Positions 24,855 through 33,934 are shown, counted from the first letter of the stretch. The stretch is 64,000 nucleotides of DNA from Microbulbifer pacificus (GCF_002959965.1 NZ_PREV01000026.1:716001-780000), one strand, 5' to 3'. The notes: generated by a model not told the origin, from the sequence alone. Numbers and translations: made by a program.

Positions 24855-25637
24855 ATGACGGTGACATACAGCTCCTACCTGAAAGTCGACGAGCTGCTGC
24901 AGTGCCAGCAGCCACTTTCCGATGGCCCGGAGCACGACGAACTGCTGTTTATCGTAATCCATCAGAGCTATGAGCTGTGGTTCAAACAACTGCTGCACGA
25001 GCTCGATTTCCTGGTACGCCTGTTTAACGGCGGTGAGCGCAACCGCGCCCTGCATACCCTGAAGCGGGTCGACGCCATCTACCGCACCCTGATCCAGCAG
25101 GTAGATATTCTGGAAACCCTCACGCCGCTGGAGTTCATGTCCTTCCGGGACAGACTGTCGACCGCCAGCGGCTTCCAGTCTTACCAGTTCCGCGAGCTGG
25201 AATTCCTCTATGGCGCGAAAGACGCAAAAAAGCTGGGTAACTATGAGCCCGGTTCCGAACACTACCTCCGCCTGAAAAAACGTCTTGAGGCGCCAACGCT
25301 GTGGGATGCCTTCCTGCGCTTCCTCGTTCACGAAGGACATGAAATCCCGAAATCCGAGCTGGAGAGGGATTACAGCCAGGTCGCAGCCCCTTCTACCGCA
25401 GTACAGCAGGTGCTGATCGACGTATACCGGAATGATCCGCTGGTGAGTGATATCTGCGAAGCACTGGTGGATATCGATACCTCCCTGCAGCAGTGGCGCT
25501 ATCGCCATGTGAAGATGGTGGAGCGCACGATCGGCCACAAGATGGGAACAGGAGGTTCCAGTGGTGTGGGCTACCTGCAAAGCACCCTGTTCAGGCCGGT
25601 ATTCCCGGACCTCTGGGCCATTCGCTCCGAGTTCTGA
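24855..25637 (+). CDS. kynA: Tryptophan 2,3-dioxygenase
   Basis: 260 residues, all helical, with AGGAA upstream of the ATG. It opens the indole ring of L-tryptophan to N-formylkynurenine, the first step of the kynurenine route, in the cytoplasm with heme. Family marks are HDELLFIVIHQSYELWFKQL near residues 25-45, RVDAIYRTLIQQVDILETL, SFRDRLSTASGFQSYQFRELE, and the heme-ligand region RYRHVKMVERTIGHKMGTGG with conserved GSSG. The length matches short bacterial TDOs. No kynureninase or formamidase is nearby, so the rest of the pathway must lie elsewhere. It ends in a terminator shared with the converging ExbD gene. Confidence 0.95.
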   Translation: MTVTYSSYLKVDELLQCQQPLSDGPEHDELLFIVIHQSYELWFKQLLHELDFLVRLFNGGERNRALHTLKRVDAIYRTLIQQVDILETLTPLEFMSFRDRLSTASGFQSYQFRELEFLYGAKDAKKLGNYEPGSEHYLRLKKRLEAPTLWDAFLRFLVHEGHEIPKSELERDYSQVAAPSTAVQQVLIDVYRNDPLVSDICEALVDIDTSLQQWRYRHVKMVERTIGHKMGTGGSSGVGYLQSTLFRPVFPDLWAIRSEF

Positions 25638-25723
25638 CAGATTCCAGCGCCACAGGTCCCTGACGCGCGGTGCAAAACCGCGCAGTCATGGCAGACACAG
25701 ATGACCTGGCGGATTACAGACAT

Positions 25724-25751
25724 AAAAAAAGCCAGCGAATGCTGGCTTTTT
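25724..25751. terminator. Bidirectional terminator between kynA and exbD
   Basis: GCCAGC GAAT GCTGGC flanked by A-run and T-run (AAAAA before, TTTTT after), so it works for both converging genes. Confidence 0.85.
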
Positions 25752-25774
25752 GTACCCGGTGGGTAGACGAAGCG

Positions 25775-26203
25775 TTAGCGCTTGTCTTCGAACGGTACCA
25801 GGGAAACCTGGATGTTCGAGTTTACCTCTTTCGCCGCATCCGCAATGGTCACGTATGTGTCCGCGCTGGATTTGATGTGCGCACGTACGATGACGATAGC
25901 CTGCGGGTTCTCAGCGTAGAGCTGGGCAATACGGGCGCGGACCGCACGACTGTCGATACGGCTGCTTCCCATCCAGATCTCATCGGCGGAGTTCACCGTC
26001 AGCAGGATGTTCTGCTTGTCCTCATTTGGCGGGGTCTCAACTTGCTGATCGGGATCGGGCACGTTCACGTCCAGCGCCTTCTCTTTTACGAAGGATGCCG
26101 TCACGATAAAGAAGATCAGCATGATGAACACAACGTCCAGCATGGGCGTCAGGTCAATATCGGCCTTCTCTTCTTCTACGGCCTTACCGCGTCGTCTACT
26201 CAT
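25775..26203 (-). CDS. exbD: ExbD/TolR-family biopolymer transport protein
   Basis: 142 residues. A basic start is followed by DIDLTPMLDVVFIMLIFFIV, the ExbD/TolR membrane helix with the proton-carrying Asp in LDVVF. A periplasmic domain of about 95 residues follows (NILLTVNSADEIWMG, ARIAQLYAENPQAIVIVRAH). In known systems ExbD pairs with ExbB and TonB to energise outer-membrane receptors. Here no exbB or tonB is adjacent: kynA converges and mgsA lies upstream with a 166-base gap. It is either an orphan whose partners are elsewhere or an extra copy. Confidence 0.9.
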   Translation of the reverse strand: MSRRRGKAVEEEKADIDLTPMLDVVFIMLIFFIVTASFVKEKALDVNVPDPDQQVETPPNEDKQNILLTVNSADEIWMGSSRIDSRAVRARIAQLYAENPQAIVIVRAHIKSSADTYVTIADAAKEVNSNIQVSLVPFEDKR

Positions 26204-26369
26204 AAAACACCGTACTGTTTTTTAATTCGAATTGCGCCGGTTACCCGGTCTAATCAGGTGGGGAAGATTGCCGGGAAATGGCCAGCAATGCAAGTGCAAC
26301 CTTTGCCCGCCAAAATAACCCTTAAAAATCAATCACTTACCAATCAAAGACCGGCAAGGCGCACAAAAA

Positions 26370-26840
26370 TTACACAATGATTTCGAGCTTTCTCTGTGCC
26401 AGATAGCCCTGATAGTCAGGTACCTGCCGGGAGAAGCCCTGCGCCATCAGAGTGGAATGGATCATCATATCGGCACTGCTGGCATTACACGCCACAGGGA
26501 TATTCCACACCGCGGCAATGCGCAGGAGTGCTTTTACATCAGGGTCATGGGGCATGGGTTCAAAGGGATCCCAGAAGAAAATCAGGATATCCACTTCTCC
26601 CTGACAGATTCTGGCTCCCAGTTGCTGGTCCCCTCCCATAGGGCCACTGAACAGTTTCTCCACCGCCATACCGGTCGCAGCTTCAATCTGAGAACCTGTA
26701 GTCCCGGTTCCCAGCAATTGGTGCTGCGCCAGAATATCGCGGTGCTGTTGGCACCACTCAATCAGACTCGCCTTGCGGTTGTCGTGTGCCACCAGTGCGA
26801 TGCGTTTCTGCGCGGCAATTGGCTGATCTATATAGTTCAC
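26370..26840 (-). CDS. mgsA: Methylglyoxal synthase
   Basis: 156 residues. It converts dihydroxyacetone phosphate to methylglyoxal and phosphate in the cytoplasm, a bypass that relieves sugar-phosphate stress. Family features: RIALVAHDNRKASLIEW (start of the Rossmann-like fold), the phosphate-binding GTGTTG (near residue 45), and SGPMGGDQQLGARI with its catalytic Asp. IFFWDPFEPMPHDPDVKALLR and IPVACNASSADMMIHS complete the set. The length is normal. The only odd point is its isolation. It is regulated by phosphate in E. coli; nothing in this upstream region tells more. Confidence 0.95.
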   Translation of the reverse strand: MNYIDQPIAAQKRIALVAHDNRKASLIEWCQQHRDILAQHQLLGTGTTGSQIEAATGMAVEKLFSGPMGGDQQLGARICQGEVDILIFFWDPFEPMPHDPDVKALLRIAAVWNIPVACNASSADMMIHSTLMAQGFSRQVPDYQGYLAQRKLEIIV

Positions 26841-27042
26841 TCGGGCCCCCGGGCAACTGTGGATAATAACGCTACGGCTCCCGGCGGCCGGATCCAGTCC
26901 AACCGTAATTCCTGGAGAATGGGGCGATTATGCTAAATTCCGCTGCAGCCATCCATTCATACGACAAAGCGCACCACATGACTGCGGGGCGAGTATAATC
27001 CGCTCCCCCGCAATCCCCATGCTTTCATATATAGGAGTAACC

Positions 27043-27474
27043 ATGAGTGTCGGCGCCTGGGAACCCACCCAACCCGCTTCCAACGACCAGTTGCGCAAAG
27101 ACATCGACCGCGAGCTGCTGTCGAGGATCATCGATGCTCTGCAAGAATCTGATGAGGGAAAGACGCCCGGTACGGCGGCACCGGAGCTGGAGACACTGGA
27201 CTCTTCGCTGACATCCGCAAGCTGGCTTTCCCTGTTGCCCTCGGCACAGTGGCTGGACGAGGCCAAACACTGGAGCGGCGAACAGCTGTGGGCATTGATT
27301 CGTTTCTTTACTCTGGCGGAAACACAGTTACAGGGCTGGCAGGGCGGCGCCGGCTCTCCCGTGATCCCACTCGCGAAATCCCTGCGCCTGCGCAAATCCC
27401 CGCTCACTCGCGAGCAGCTGCTGTGGATTCGCCAACACTCCGACAACCGCTACCTGCCATACGGACCGCTGTAG
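27043..27474 (+). CDS. Conserved small hypothetical protein
   Basis: 143 residues from ATG 27043, where AGGAG lies 6 bases upstream; an in-frame ATG at 27019 lacks this. It is soluble and helical, acidic at first (LLSRIIDALQESDEGK), then with Trp-containing helices (SASWLSLLPSAQWLDEAKHW, QLWALIRFFTLAET). A basic end follows (AKSLRLRKSPLTREQLLWIR). No signal peptide or membrane segment. I do not recognise the family. It is a single-gene unit bounded by two tandem hairpins downstream. Confidence 0.65.
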   Translation: MSVGAWEPTQPASNDQLRKDIDRELLSRIIDALQESDEGKTPGTAAPELETLDSSLTSASWLSLLPSAQWLDEAKHWSGEQLWALIRFFTLAETQLQGWQGGAGSPVIPLAKSLRLRKSPLTREQLLWIRQHSDNRYLPYGPL

Positions 27475-27516
27475 TCATTGAAACTGTATTTCATGCAGCA
27501 ACATGCTGGTTCATCC

Positions 27517-27536
27517 AATAGCCCATTGGGGCTATT
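27517..27536 (+). repeat. First of two tandem hairpins after the small hypothetical gene
   Basis: AATAGCCC / GGGCTATT around a short loop, one base before the next, longer inverted repeat. Probably a transcript-end structure. Confidence 0.5.
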
Positions 27537-27537
27537 C

Positions 27538-27579
27538 AATGTAAAAGGCGTATCGACACACGATACGCCTTTTACATTT
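27538..27579 (+). terminator. Long perfect inverted repeat, probable terminator
   Basis: 18-pair stem AATGTAAAAGGCGTATCG / CGATACGCCTTTTACATT with the loop ACACA. T-rich bases lie within and at the end of the right arm. It lies about 60 bases past the stop at 27474 and about 95 bases from the converging redoxin-like gene, so it may serve both. Confidence 0.65.
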
Positions 27580-27672
27580 CTGGCTGGAGAATACTGCAGC
27601 CCATGACATCAGATCAGAGCCCTACTCGCCCCGGGTCCTTTCCGGACGGAACCAGCTACCGACAAGCGCTGC

Positions 27673-28518
27673 TTACTCCTGCAGACGAAACAATTGGCCA
27701 CGCAGATTAGCCGCCGTAACCGGCGTTCGGTAATTGGCCGCGAGTTCGCGCCACAAAATATATCCCTCGGCATTCACCAACCATGCGCTCGGGCGCGCAG
27801 CGTCCTTAACCCACGGCCACAGAAGAATGGGCGCAGCGTTGGTAGCCACAAACAGTTCTGGCAGCGGCGGCGCAAGCTGTCTTACCTGCAAGGTATTCAT
27901 ATACTGCTCACCGGCCAGCAACCGGTGCGGCCATCGGTCTGTCGGCTGTACACTCCAGAGTACCAGGCCGACTTTTTTCCTCTGTAACTCCTCCTGTAAC
28001 GCATGAAGCTGGTGTAGTTGATTGCGGCTATCCGCGCAATAACTCCCGCGCAGGAAGAGCACAATTGCACCCTTTATATCCCGGTCGCGACAGTACTCCG
28101 CCACTCGCCATCCCCCCATATTCATTTCTTCGATATCCGGGAACAAGGTTTCCCGCGCTGGCATTGTCGGCCAGGCAACCGAACTCAGGTGGTAGAGATA
28201 AAGCAGAAATACAAACAAGTTGTATATCGCCAGGTGAACGGGCAATCCGCGTGAACTATCCGCCAGCAGCACGAGTGCAAGCCCAAGAAGCACCCCGGCA
28301 AATGCACCTGGTTCACGCAAGTCCCCGGATATTTTTCCGGGCAACAAATAGCGCAACAGCATCCACACAGGTAATGCCCAGGCATTAATTAATAGACCGA
28401 TCCACGCTGCCGTTGTCCTCGAGTCCGCCCCCCACAACATGGAGAACAAAGCCCAAAAACCGCAGACCAACAACCAGAAAAACCCGACAAAGGTTAAAAA
28501 AGCCTTAAATTTATTCAT
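27673..28518 (-). CDS. Membrane protein with redoxin-like C-terminal domain
   Basis: 281 residues. The first 125 residues contain four hydrophobic segments (for example FLTFVGFFWLLVCGFWALFS and LAIYNLFVFLLYLYHLSSVA). The rest is a soluble thioredoxin/peroxiredoxin-like domain: GAIVLFLRGSYCADSRNQL puts a single Cys where AhpC/TSA proteins carry the peroxidatic Cys, followed by a long helix, VGLVLWSVQP and AWLVNAEGYILWRELAANYR. No second cysteine is seen in a CxxC arrangement. Which side of the membrane the domain faces is not clear. Divergent from the AlgP-like gene with 123 bases between. Confidence 0.75.
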   Translation of the reverse strand: MNKFKAFLTFVGFFWLLVCGFWALFSMLWGADSRTTAAWIGLLINAWALPVWMLLRYLLPGKISGDLREPGAFAGVLLGLALVLLADSSRGLPVHLAIYNLFVFLLYLYHLSSVAWPTMPARETLFPDIEEMNMGGWRVAEYCRDRDIKGAIVLFLRGSYCADSRNQLHQLHALQEELQRKKVGLVLWSVQPTDRWPHRLLAGEQYMNTLQVRQLAPPLPELFVATNAAPILLWPWVKDAARPSAWLVNAEGYILWRELAANYRTPVTAANLRGQLFRLQE

Positions 28519-28641
28519 TACTGAGTAAAAACACCCCTAAAACACTTGCATTCAAGTATATAAATGAGCTGCAATTAGCGCGATGAATTCCACTCATCCA
28601 AAATAACATCTAGATATTAAATTCAGATACAGGGATATTTT

Positions 28642-29493
28642 ATGGCCGCACGTAGAAAAGCCAACAATTCTCCGGTGAGCGCCGTCGCGAAGTTGGAAGC
28701 GGAACTCGCCTCATTGAAAGCCCAGCTCGAAAAAGCCCGCAGTGGCCAGGAAGCTGAAGCCAAAAAAGAAGCGGACAAGCTGTCCAAAGATGCCGACGCC
28801 GCCGCCAAGAAGGCAGCCGCCGCACAGGCCAAGGTAAAAGCTGCTCGCGCCAAGAAAAAATCAGCCGCTCAGCAGAAACAGCTGAAAGCCGCGCAGGAAG
28901 CCGCCGCCGCCGCCAAGAAAGCCGCTGCCGCAGCCAAAGCCGCCGCTGCTGGCGCCAAAGCCAAACTGGCCACCATCAGCGCCGAAAACAAGCTGATGGC
29001 GAAAGTTGCCAAGGCCGTAGCCAAAGAAGAAGCGGCGATCACCAAAAAGCTGACTGCCGCGGAGAAGAAGAAAGCCGCTGCCGAGAAGAAGAAAGCCGCC
29101 GCTGCTGCCAAGAAAAAGGCCGCTGCAGAGAAGAAAGCCGCTGCCGCTGCCAAGAAAAAAGCCGCTGCCGCTGCCAAGAAAAAAGCTGCTGCAGCCAAGA
29201 AAAAGGCCGCCGCTGCTGCCAAGAAAAAAGCCGCTGCAGAGAAGAAGAAAGCTGCCGTAGCCAAGAAAAAAGCCGCGGAAAAAGCCAAGAAAGCATCCGC
29301 CAAAGCCAAGGCCGCCGCCAAGAAAAAGCCTGGCCGTCCGAAGAAAGCCGCTGCTGACGCTGGTGCAACCGCAGCCAAGAAGCCTGGCCGCCCCGCCAAA
29401 GCTGGCGCCGCCAAGAAGAAGCCCGGTCGCCCACCCAAGGCTGGTGCAGCCAAGAAGGCCCCTGCTCGCCGCGGTCGTCCGCCTAAGGCCTAA
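28642..29493 (+). CDS. algP: AlgP-like histone H1-like Ala/Lys-rich DNA-binding protein
   Basis: 283 residues. An N-terminal helical region (about 10-60, KLEAELASLKAQLEKARS) is followed by a long Ala/Lys tract built of KKKAAA-type units (about 60-235). The basic end has repeats of the AT-hook type (KKPGRPKK, KKPGRPAK, KKPGRPPK, RRGRPPK). This is the design of Pseudomonas AlgP/AlgR3, which binds DNA and affects alginate gene expression; the symbol is by analogy. The repeats use GCC/GCT and AAG/AAA mixtures, so they are selected at protein level but prone to slippage. An AGGG ribosome site lies before the ATG. Confidence 0.85.
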   Translation: MAARRKANNSPVSAVAKLEAELASLKAQLEKARSGQEAEAKKEADKLSKDADAAAKKAAAAQAKVKAARAKKKSAAQQKQLKAAQEAAAAAKKAAAAAKAAAAGAKAKLATISAENKLMAKVAKAVAKEEAAITKKLTAAEKKKAAAEKKKAAAAAKKKAAAEKKAAAAAKKKAAAAAKKKAAAAKKKAAAAAKKKAAAEKKKAAVAKKKAAEKAKKASAKAKAAAKKKPGRPKKAAADAGATAAKKPGRPAKAGAAKKKPGRPPKAGAAKKAPARRGRPPKA

Positions 29494-29524
29494 GCCTAAG
29501 CTGTCATTTCTGGCAGACGGAAAT

Positions 29525-29553
29525 AAAAAACCCCGGGAGATCCGGGGTTTTTT
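29525..29553. terminator. Bidirectional terminator between algP and the RND pump
   Basis: CCCCGG GAGAT CCGGGG, with six A before and six T after, between converging genes. Confidence 0.85.
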
Positions 29554-29600
29554 ATGGCTGTCAGAAAGTCAGTGGAACCTGGCCACAGGCCCCCTGAGGA

Positions 29601-32600
29601 CTATTCAACGCTCTTATTCAACCAACGGGGTTTTGATTTCCGTATCGCATCGCCAATGATTTCCCTGAATGCCGAAGGAAGCGCAAGCATCACCGGAGTC
29701 ACAATCAGGGTAAGGATCGTGGAAAAGCTGAGGCCATAAACGATGGCGCTGGCCAGTTTCACCCAGAAAGACGCGATCACGCCGTTAACGACCACCGTGC
29801 GCCCAACCATATCCACACTTACTCCCAACGCCAGCGGCAGCAAGCCGAGAATAGTGGTGGCCGTTGTAAGGAATACCGGGCGCAGGCGCTGTGCAGAAGC
29901 CTTGACCGCAGCCGCGCCGCAACCGAGCTCAGGCTCGGCTTTACGCACAAAATTGTAGGTATCGATCAGCACGATATTGTTGTTCACTACAATCCCCGCC
30001 AGTGCCACGATACCCACCCCGGTCATGATTACGCTGAACGTGCTCTGGGTCAGGGTAAGTCCCAACATTACACCGGCCGTAGACATGATCACCGAAGACA
30101 GGATCAATGCCGACTGGTAGAAGCTGTTGAACTGGGTAACCAGCAAGATAAACATCAGGAACAGCGACAGCGAAAAGGCCACCTGCAGGAAGACCAGTGA
30201 TTCGTTCTGATCTTCATCGGCGCCGCGGAACAACAGCTCCACCTCTCCGTCCAGAGGGTGCGCCGCCAGCCACTGTCGGATTTCGCGCACCTTGTCATCC
30301 GCCAGTACGCCGTCGTTCACATCCGCTTTTACCTGCATCCGCGTGACGCCGTCGATACGTTCAATTTTGTCCACCTTGGGTCCCGCCACGGTGGTTACAA
30401 AACTGCTGACCGGTACCGCGCCACTCGCCGTATTCACCTTCAATTCATCGAGCGCGGTGATGCCGCGAGCATCTTCCGGATAGCGGATACGAATATCCAC
30501 CTCCTCGTCGGAATCGTCGGGCCGGTACTCCGCCATCAGTACGCCGTTCGTCACCAGCTGCACGGCGCGACCAACCCCCGTGAGGTCGGCGCCATACAGA
30601 GCCGCCTTGCCGCGATCGACCTTAACCTCCCACTCAATCCCCGGCAGTGGCGCGGTATTGACGATATCCCGAAGACCGTCAAACTCGCTTTCCAGCGCGC
30701 GGTGCAAGCGCCAGGTTTCCGCCAGTAACTTATCGTAGTCGCGACTGCGCAGCTCCAACACAATATCCTTGCCCACCGGTGGACCGCCCTCGAAGGCGTT
30801 GGCGCTGGTCTTGATCCCGGGAAAGTGACCAGTGCGCTCGCGGATATCGGCAAAAATTTCCCGACTTTTACGCTCGCGTTCCATGGAAGGCTGCAGCTCC
30901 ACCAGAAGATTGGCAATTTGGTCCGGAGACTTTTCCGAGTTTCCGGAAATACCACGTGTGCCAATGGCCGTATATACCACCCGCACTTCCGGCACCTGCA
31001 TCACCGTGGACTCCACTTGCGCTACCAGTGCTTTCTTCTCCTCGACCGACAGGTTGCCCTGCGCGCGCACCTCCACGTTGCCGTATTGCTCTTCCGTCTC
31101 GGTAAAAAATTCCACACCTGGGTTAAAACGACCGAAAGCGACGAAAATCCCGATCAATACCAGGATCGTTACCCCAAACGATACAAATGGTCGACGTACC
31201 ACCGAGTCGAGCATCCGCGCGTAGAGACCAGTGATGCCACCGAGAGAAAGCGGGTCGCCATTTTCCAGCTGCTTGAGATATTGCTGGGTCTGCAGGTCCA
31301 TATTGCTTTTACCGAATACCGACCCGAGCACCGGAGCAAAAAACAGTGCGTATACCAGTGATCCCGCCAGCACCGCAAAGACGGTAACCGGCAGATAGCG
31401 CATGAAATCCCCCACCACGCCCGGCCAGAAGATGATCGGCAGAAACGCGGCCAGCGTCGTTCCCGTTGACGCGATGACCGGCCAGAACATTCTCCGTACG
31501 GCGATGGAATAGGCCACCCGCGCCGATAGCCCTTCCGCCATTTTGCGATCGGCAAATTCGGTGATAACAATGGAACCGTCAATCAGCATGCCGAGCGCCA
31601 GCAGCATGCCGAACATCACCATGAAATTGAATGAGTAGCCCAGATACCAGGTAATGATGGAGCCAAACAACAGGGAGAAGGGAATACCAAACCCAACCAA
31701 TAGCCCGGAGCGGAAGCCAAGCGCGCTGACCACGATGATCATCACCAGCAGCATGGCGGTGAGAATATTCCCCTCCATTTCGCTGACCATATCCCGCGCG
31801 ACTTCCGACATGTCGAATACGAAATCCACCTTCACACCGCGCGGCAGGTAATCCCGCTCCCCATTCACTACCGCGCGCACACTGTCGGCAAGATCCACCG
31901 CACTGGCCCCGGTGCGCTTCTCCACATTGATGGCAAGCCCCGGGCGTCCATTAACACTGGTAAAGCTGGTCGCATCCTTGAACGTACGGCGGATATCCGT
32001 CACCTGTCCCAGCGTCACCACGCCGTGCTCAGACTGCTTGAGAGGGATCTGATAGACGTCATCAGCAGATTCGATCAAGCCCGGCACCTTGACCGAGAAA
32101 CGCCCTTTACTGACATCCATCTCCCCGGCCGGGATCAACAGGTTATTGCCGAGTACCGCGTTGATCAGTTCGCCGCTGGTGATCTGGTAATGCTCGAGGC
32201 GCACCGGATCAATGGTGGCTTCCACAACCTCTTCCCGGTTGCCATTGATATCCGCGCTCAGTACTTCACCGATATTTTCGATCTTTCGTTTCAACAGTTG
32301 TGCACTGCGCAGCAGCTCCCGCTCAGTGGCCCCCTCACCTGCCAGGGTTACCACTATGGCGGGGAATGGTTGCGCTGACGCTTCTTCCACGATGGGCTCA
32401 TCCGCATCGCGGGGCAACTCTGCCTTGGCCCGGTCCACGGCATTGCGAACTTCATCCACGGCGTGGTCTATATCCAGCGCGGAGTCGAATTCGATCACCA
32501 GATACACCAGGGACTCCCTGGCGGTGGCAATCACCTCTTCGACCCCTTCCAGAGAACGGATTTCCTGTTCCAGCGGCCGAATCAGGAGCCGCACACCATC

Positions 32601-32771
32601 TTCTGGAGAAATACCCTCGTGCCGGACCTGCACAATAACAACCGGTGGATTGACTTCAGGGCTGGACTCAACGGTCATGGCACCGCGTGCCGCGATGCCC
32701 ATGATGACGACCAGAAGCATCAGACTGATACTGCTGCGGAATCGCTCTACCGCACTCTCCAGAAGCTTCAT
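29601..32771 (-). CDS. RND-family efflux permease
   Basis: 1056 residues, the usual length of a trimeric inner-membrane RND pump. The first helix is LMLLVVIMGIAARGAMTVES. A porter domain follows, then helices 2-6 (TAMLLVMIIVVSALGFRSGL, GMLLALGMLIDGSIVITEF), the second porter domain and the C-terminal helix bundle. In helix 4 the usual DD proton-relay pair is a single D (LIDGSIV), as in some HAE1-like and unclassified RND groups. It expels lipophilic or metal substrates using the proton gradient; the substrate is unknown. The ATG overlaps the adaptor stop (ATGA), so they form one operon. No outer-membrane TolC-like gene is present. Confidence 0.93.
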   Translation of the reverse strand: MKLLESAVERFRSSISLMLLVVIMGIAARGAMTVESSPEVNPPVVIVQVRHEGISPEDGVRLLIRPLEQEIRSLEGVEEVIATARESLVYLVIEFDSALDIDHAVDEVRNAVDRAKAELPRDADEPIVEEASAQPFPAIVVTLAGEGATERELLRSAQLLKRKIENIGEVLSADINGNREEVVEATIDPVRLEHYQITSGELINAVLGNNLLIPAGEMDVSKGRFSVKVPGLIESADDVYQIPLKQSEHGVVTLGQVTDIRRTFKDATSFTSVNGRPGLAINVEKRTGASAVDLADSVRAVVNGERDYLPRGVKVDFVFDMSEVARDMVSEMEGNILTAMLLVMIIVVSALGFRSGLLVGFGIPFSLLFGSIITWYLGYSFNFMVMFGMLLALGMLIDGSIVITEFADRKMAEGLSARVAYSIAVRRMFWPVIASTGTTLAAFLPIIFWPGVVGDFMRYLPVTVFAVLAGSLVYALFFAPVLGSVFGKSNMDLQTQQYLKQLENGDPLSLGGITGLYARMLDSVVRRPFVSFGVTILVLIGIFVAFGRFNPGVEFFTETEEQYGNVEVRAQGNLSVEEKKALVAQVESTVMQVPEVRVVYTAIGTRGISGNSEKSPDQIANLLVELQPSMERERKSREIFADIRERTGHFPGIKTSANAFEGGPPVGKDIVLELRSRDYDKLLAETWRLHRALESEFDGLRDIVNTAPLPGIEWEVKVDRGKAALYGADLTGVGRAVQLVTNGVLMAEYRPDDSDEEVDIRIRYPEDARGITALDELKVNTASGAVPVSSFVTTVAGPKVDKIERIDGVTRMQVKADVNDGVLADDKVREIRQWLAAHPLDGEVELLFRGADEDQNESLVFLQVAFSLSLFLMFILLVTQFNSFYQSALILSSVIMSTAGVMLGLTLTQSTFSVIMTGVGIVALAGIVVNNNIVLIDTYNFVRKAEPELGCGAAAVKASAQRLRPVFLTTATTILGLLPLALGVSVDMVGRTVVVNGVIASFWVKLASAIVYGLSFSTILTLIVTPVMLALPSAFREIIGDAIRKSKPRWLNKSVE

Positions 32772-33934
32772 GGCTGCTCCTCGATGGCCGCGCGATCCGT
32801 AGACTGGACGACAGGAGCAGGCAGGTCGGCGGCGCCATCTTCAAATACCGCCGCCACCAGCTCCCCCTCACTGGCATATTCCTGCCCCACGGTGATCAAC
32901 GTCACCCGTGGCGGTAATCCGGTAATCCACACCCCCTCGCGCTCGTCGCTGACGAGCTGCACGCGGTTAAATCGCACCCGCTGGGTGTCGTCCAGGGTCC
33001 TCACCCCCAGCTGCCCTTCATCGTCCAGGGTTAGCAGCGAAGAATTGATGCGGTGCGCCAACACTTCCCCGGTGGGCAGGGCCATGCGTCCGCTGATACC
33101 ACTGCGCAATTTCCCATCCGTATTGGCAACCGCCATTTCCACCCGATAGGCGCGAGTGACCGGGTGTGCTTCCTGGCTCACATACCTCAGATTGCCCTGG
33201 ATCACCTGCCCGTGTTGCAACTGCGCACTGGCCTCAGCGCCGGGCTCAAGCCGAGCCACCTGAGCCTCGGAAACCTCGCCCACCAACAGGATCGGATCGA
33301 GATCCAACAGGGTTGCGCACTCCTCGCCGCGGCGGACGAAGTCTCCCAGCTCTACCGCGCGGCTGTTGACCAGACCGGCAAAGGGCGCGCGAATCTGGAG
33401 GTTGCTCAGGTTTACCTGCGCGCGCTTCAGATCCGCGCGCGCGTTCGCCAGCGCCACCTCTTGCTGCGCCATGGCCGCTTCGGATTGCAAACCCCGGCCC
33501 TGCAGTTTTTTGGCACCGGCAAAATCCAGCTCGGCTTTGCGCAGGGCCGCACGGGCACGATCCAGCTGTTCAGGCCGGTCCTCCGCCGCGATCTCACAGA
33601 TCACATCGCCCGCGGCAACTCGCTGCCCCTCCGCAACCGGCAGCGCGGCAATAACCCCATCCAGTTCCGCGCGCACCCGCACACTGCGGTTGGCCTCGGT
33701 ACGGCTGTTTACTACCACACGTGTGAGGTAGGGCTGCGCCTCCAATACACGCGCGCGGACGCTCAGAGGTTCCTCTATCGCACGCGCCGCCGCAGTTTCC
33801 GCAGCCGGTGTTGCGCCTTTGCCGGTGGTACCACTGGAGAGCAGGCCAGTCATAAGCCAGGCGACTGCCGCAAGAGCGACCCCTATCGCCATCCGATAAT
33901 TACGCTGCCGCCAGAGGTTCAACAGAAAATTCAT
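32768..33934 (-). CDS. RND periplasmic adaptor (membrane fusion protein)
   Basis: 388 residues. An N-terminal membrane anchor (MAIGVALAAVAWLMTGLL, no lipobox) is followed by a lipoyl half-motif (VRVRAELDGVIAALPVAEGQ), an alpha-hairpin (QLDRARAALRKAELDFAGAK, and VALANARADLKRAQVNL), the second lipoyl half (IRAPFAGLVNSRAVELGDFV) and beta-barrel and membrane-proximal domains. It bridges the RND permease to an outer-membrane channel. Its stop overlaps the permease start. About 320 bases separate it from the next upstream gene, so the promoter lies there. Confidence 0.93.
   Translation of the reverse strand: MNFLLNLWRQRNYRMAIGVALAAVAWLMTGLLSSGTTGKGATPAAETAAARAIEEPLSVRARVLEAQPYLTRVVVNSRTEANRSVRVRAELDGVIAALPVAEGQRVAAGDVICEIAAEDRPEQLDRARAALRKAELDFAGAKKLQGRGLQSEAAMAQQEVALANARADLKRAQVNLSNLQIRAPFAGLVNSRAVELGDFVRRGEECATLLDLDPILLVGEVSEAQVARLEPGAEASAQLQHGQVIQGNLRYVSQEAHPVTRAYRVEMAVANTDGKLRSGISGRMALPTGEVLAHRINSSLLTLDDEGQLGVRTLDDTQRVRFNRVQLVSDEREGVWITGLPPRVTLITVGQEYASEGELVAAVFEDGAADLPAPVVQSTDRAAIEEQP

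Noticed and set aside
28869..29453. Minus-strand Ala/Phe-rich frames opposite the AlgP-like gene
   Set aside because: Pure mirror of the AAG/GCC repeats. The plus-strand gene has a ribosome site and AT-hook motifs.
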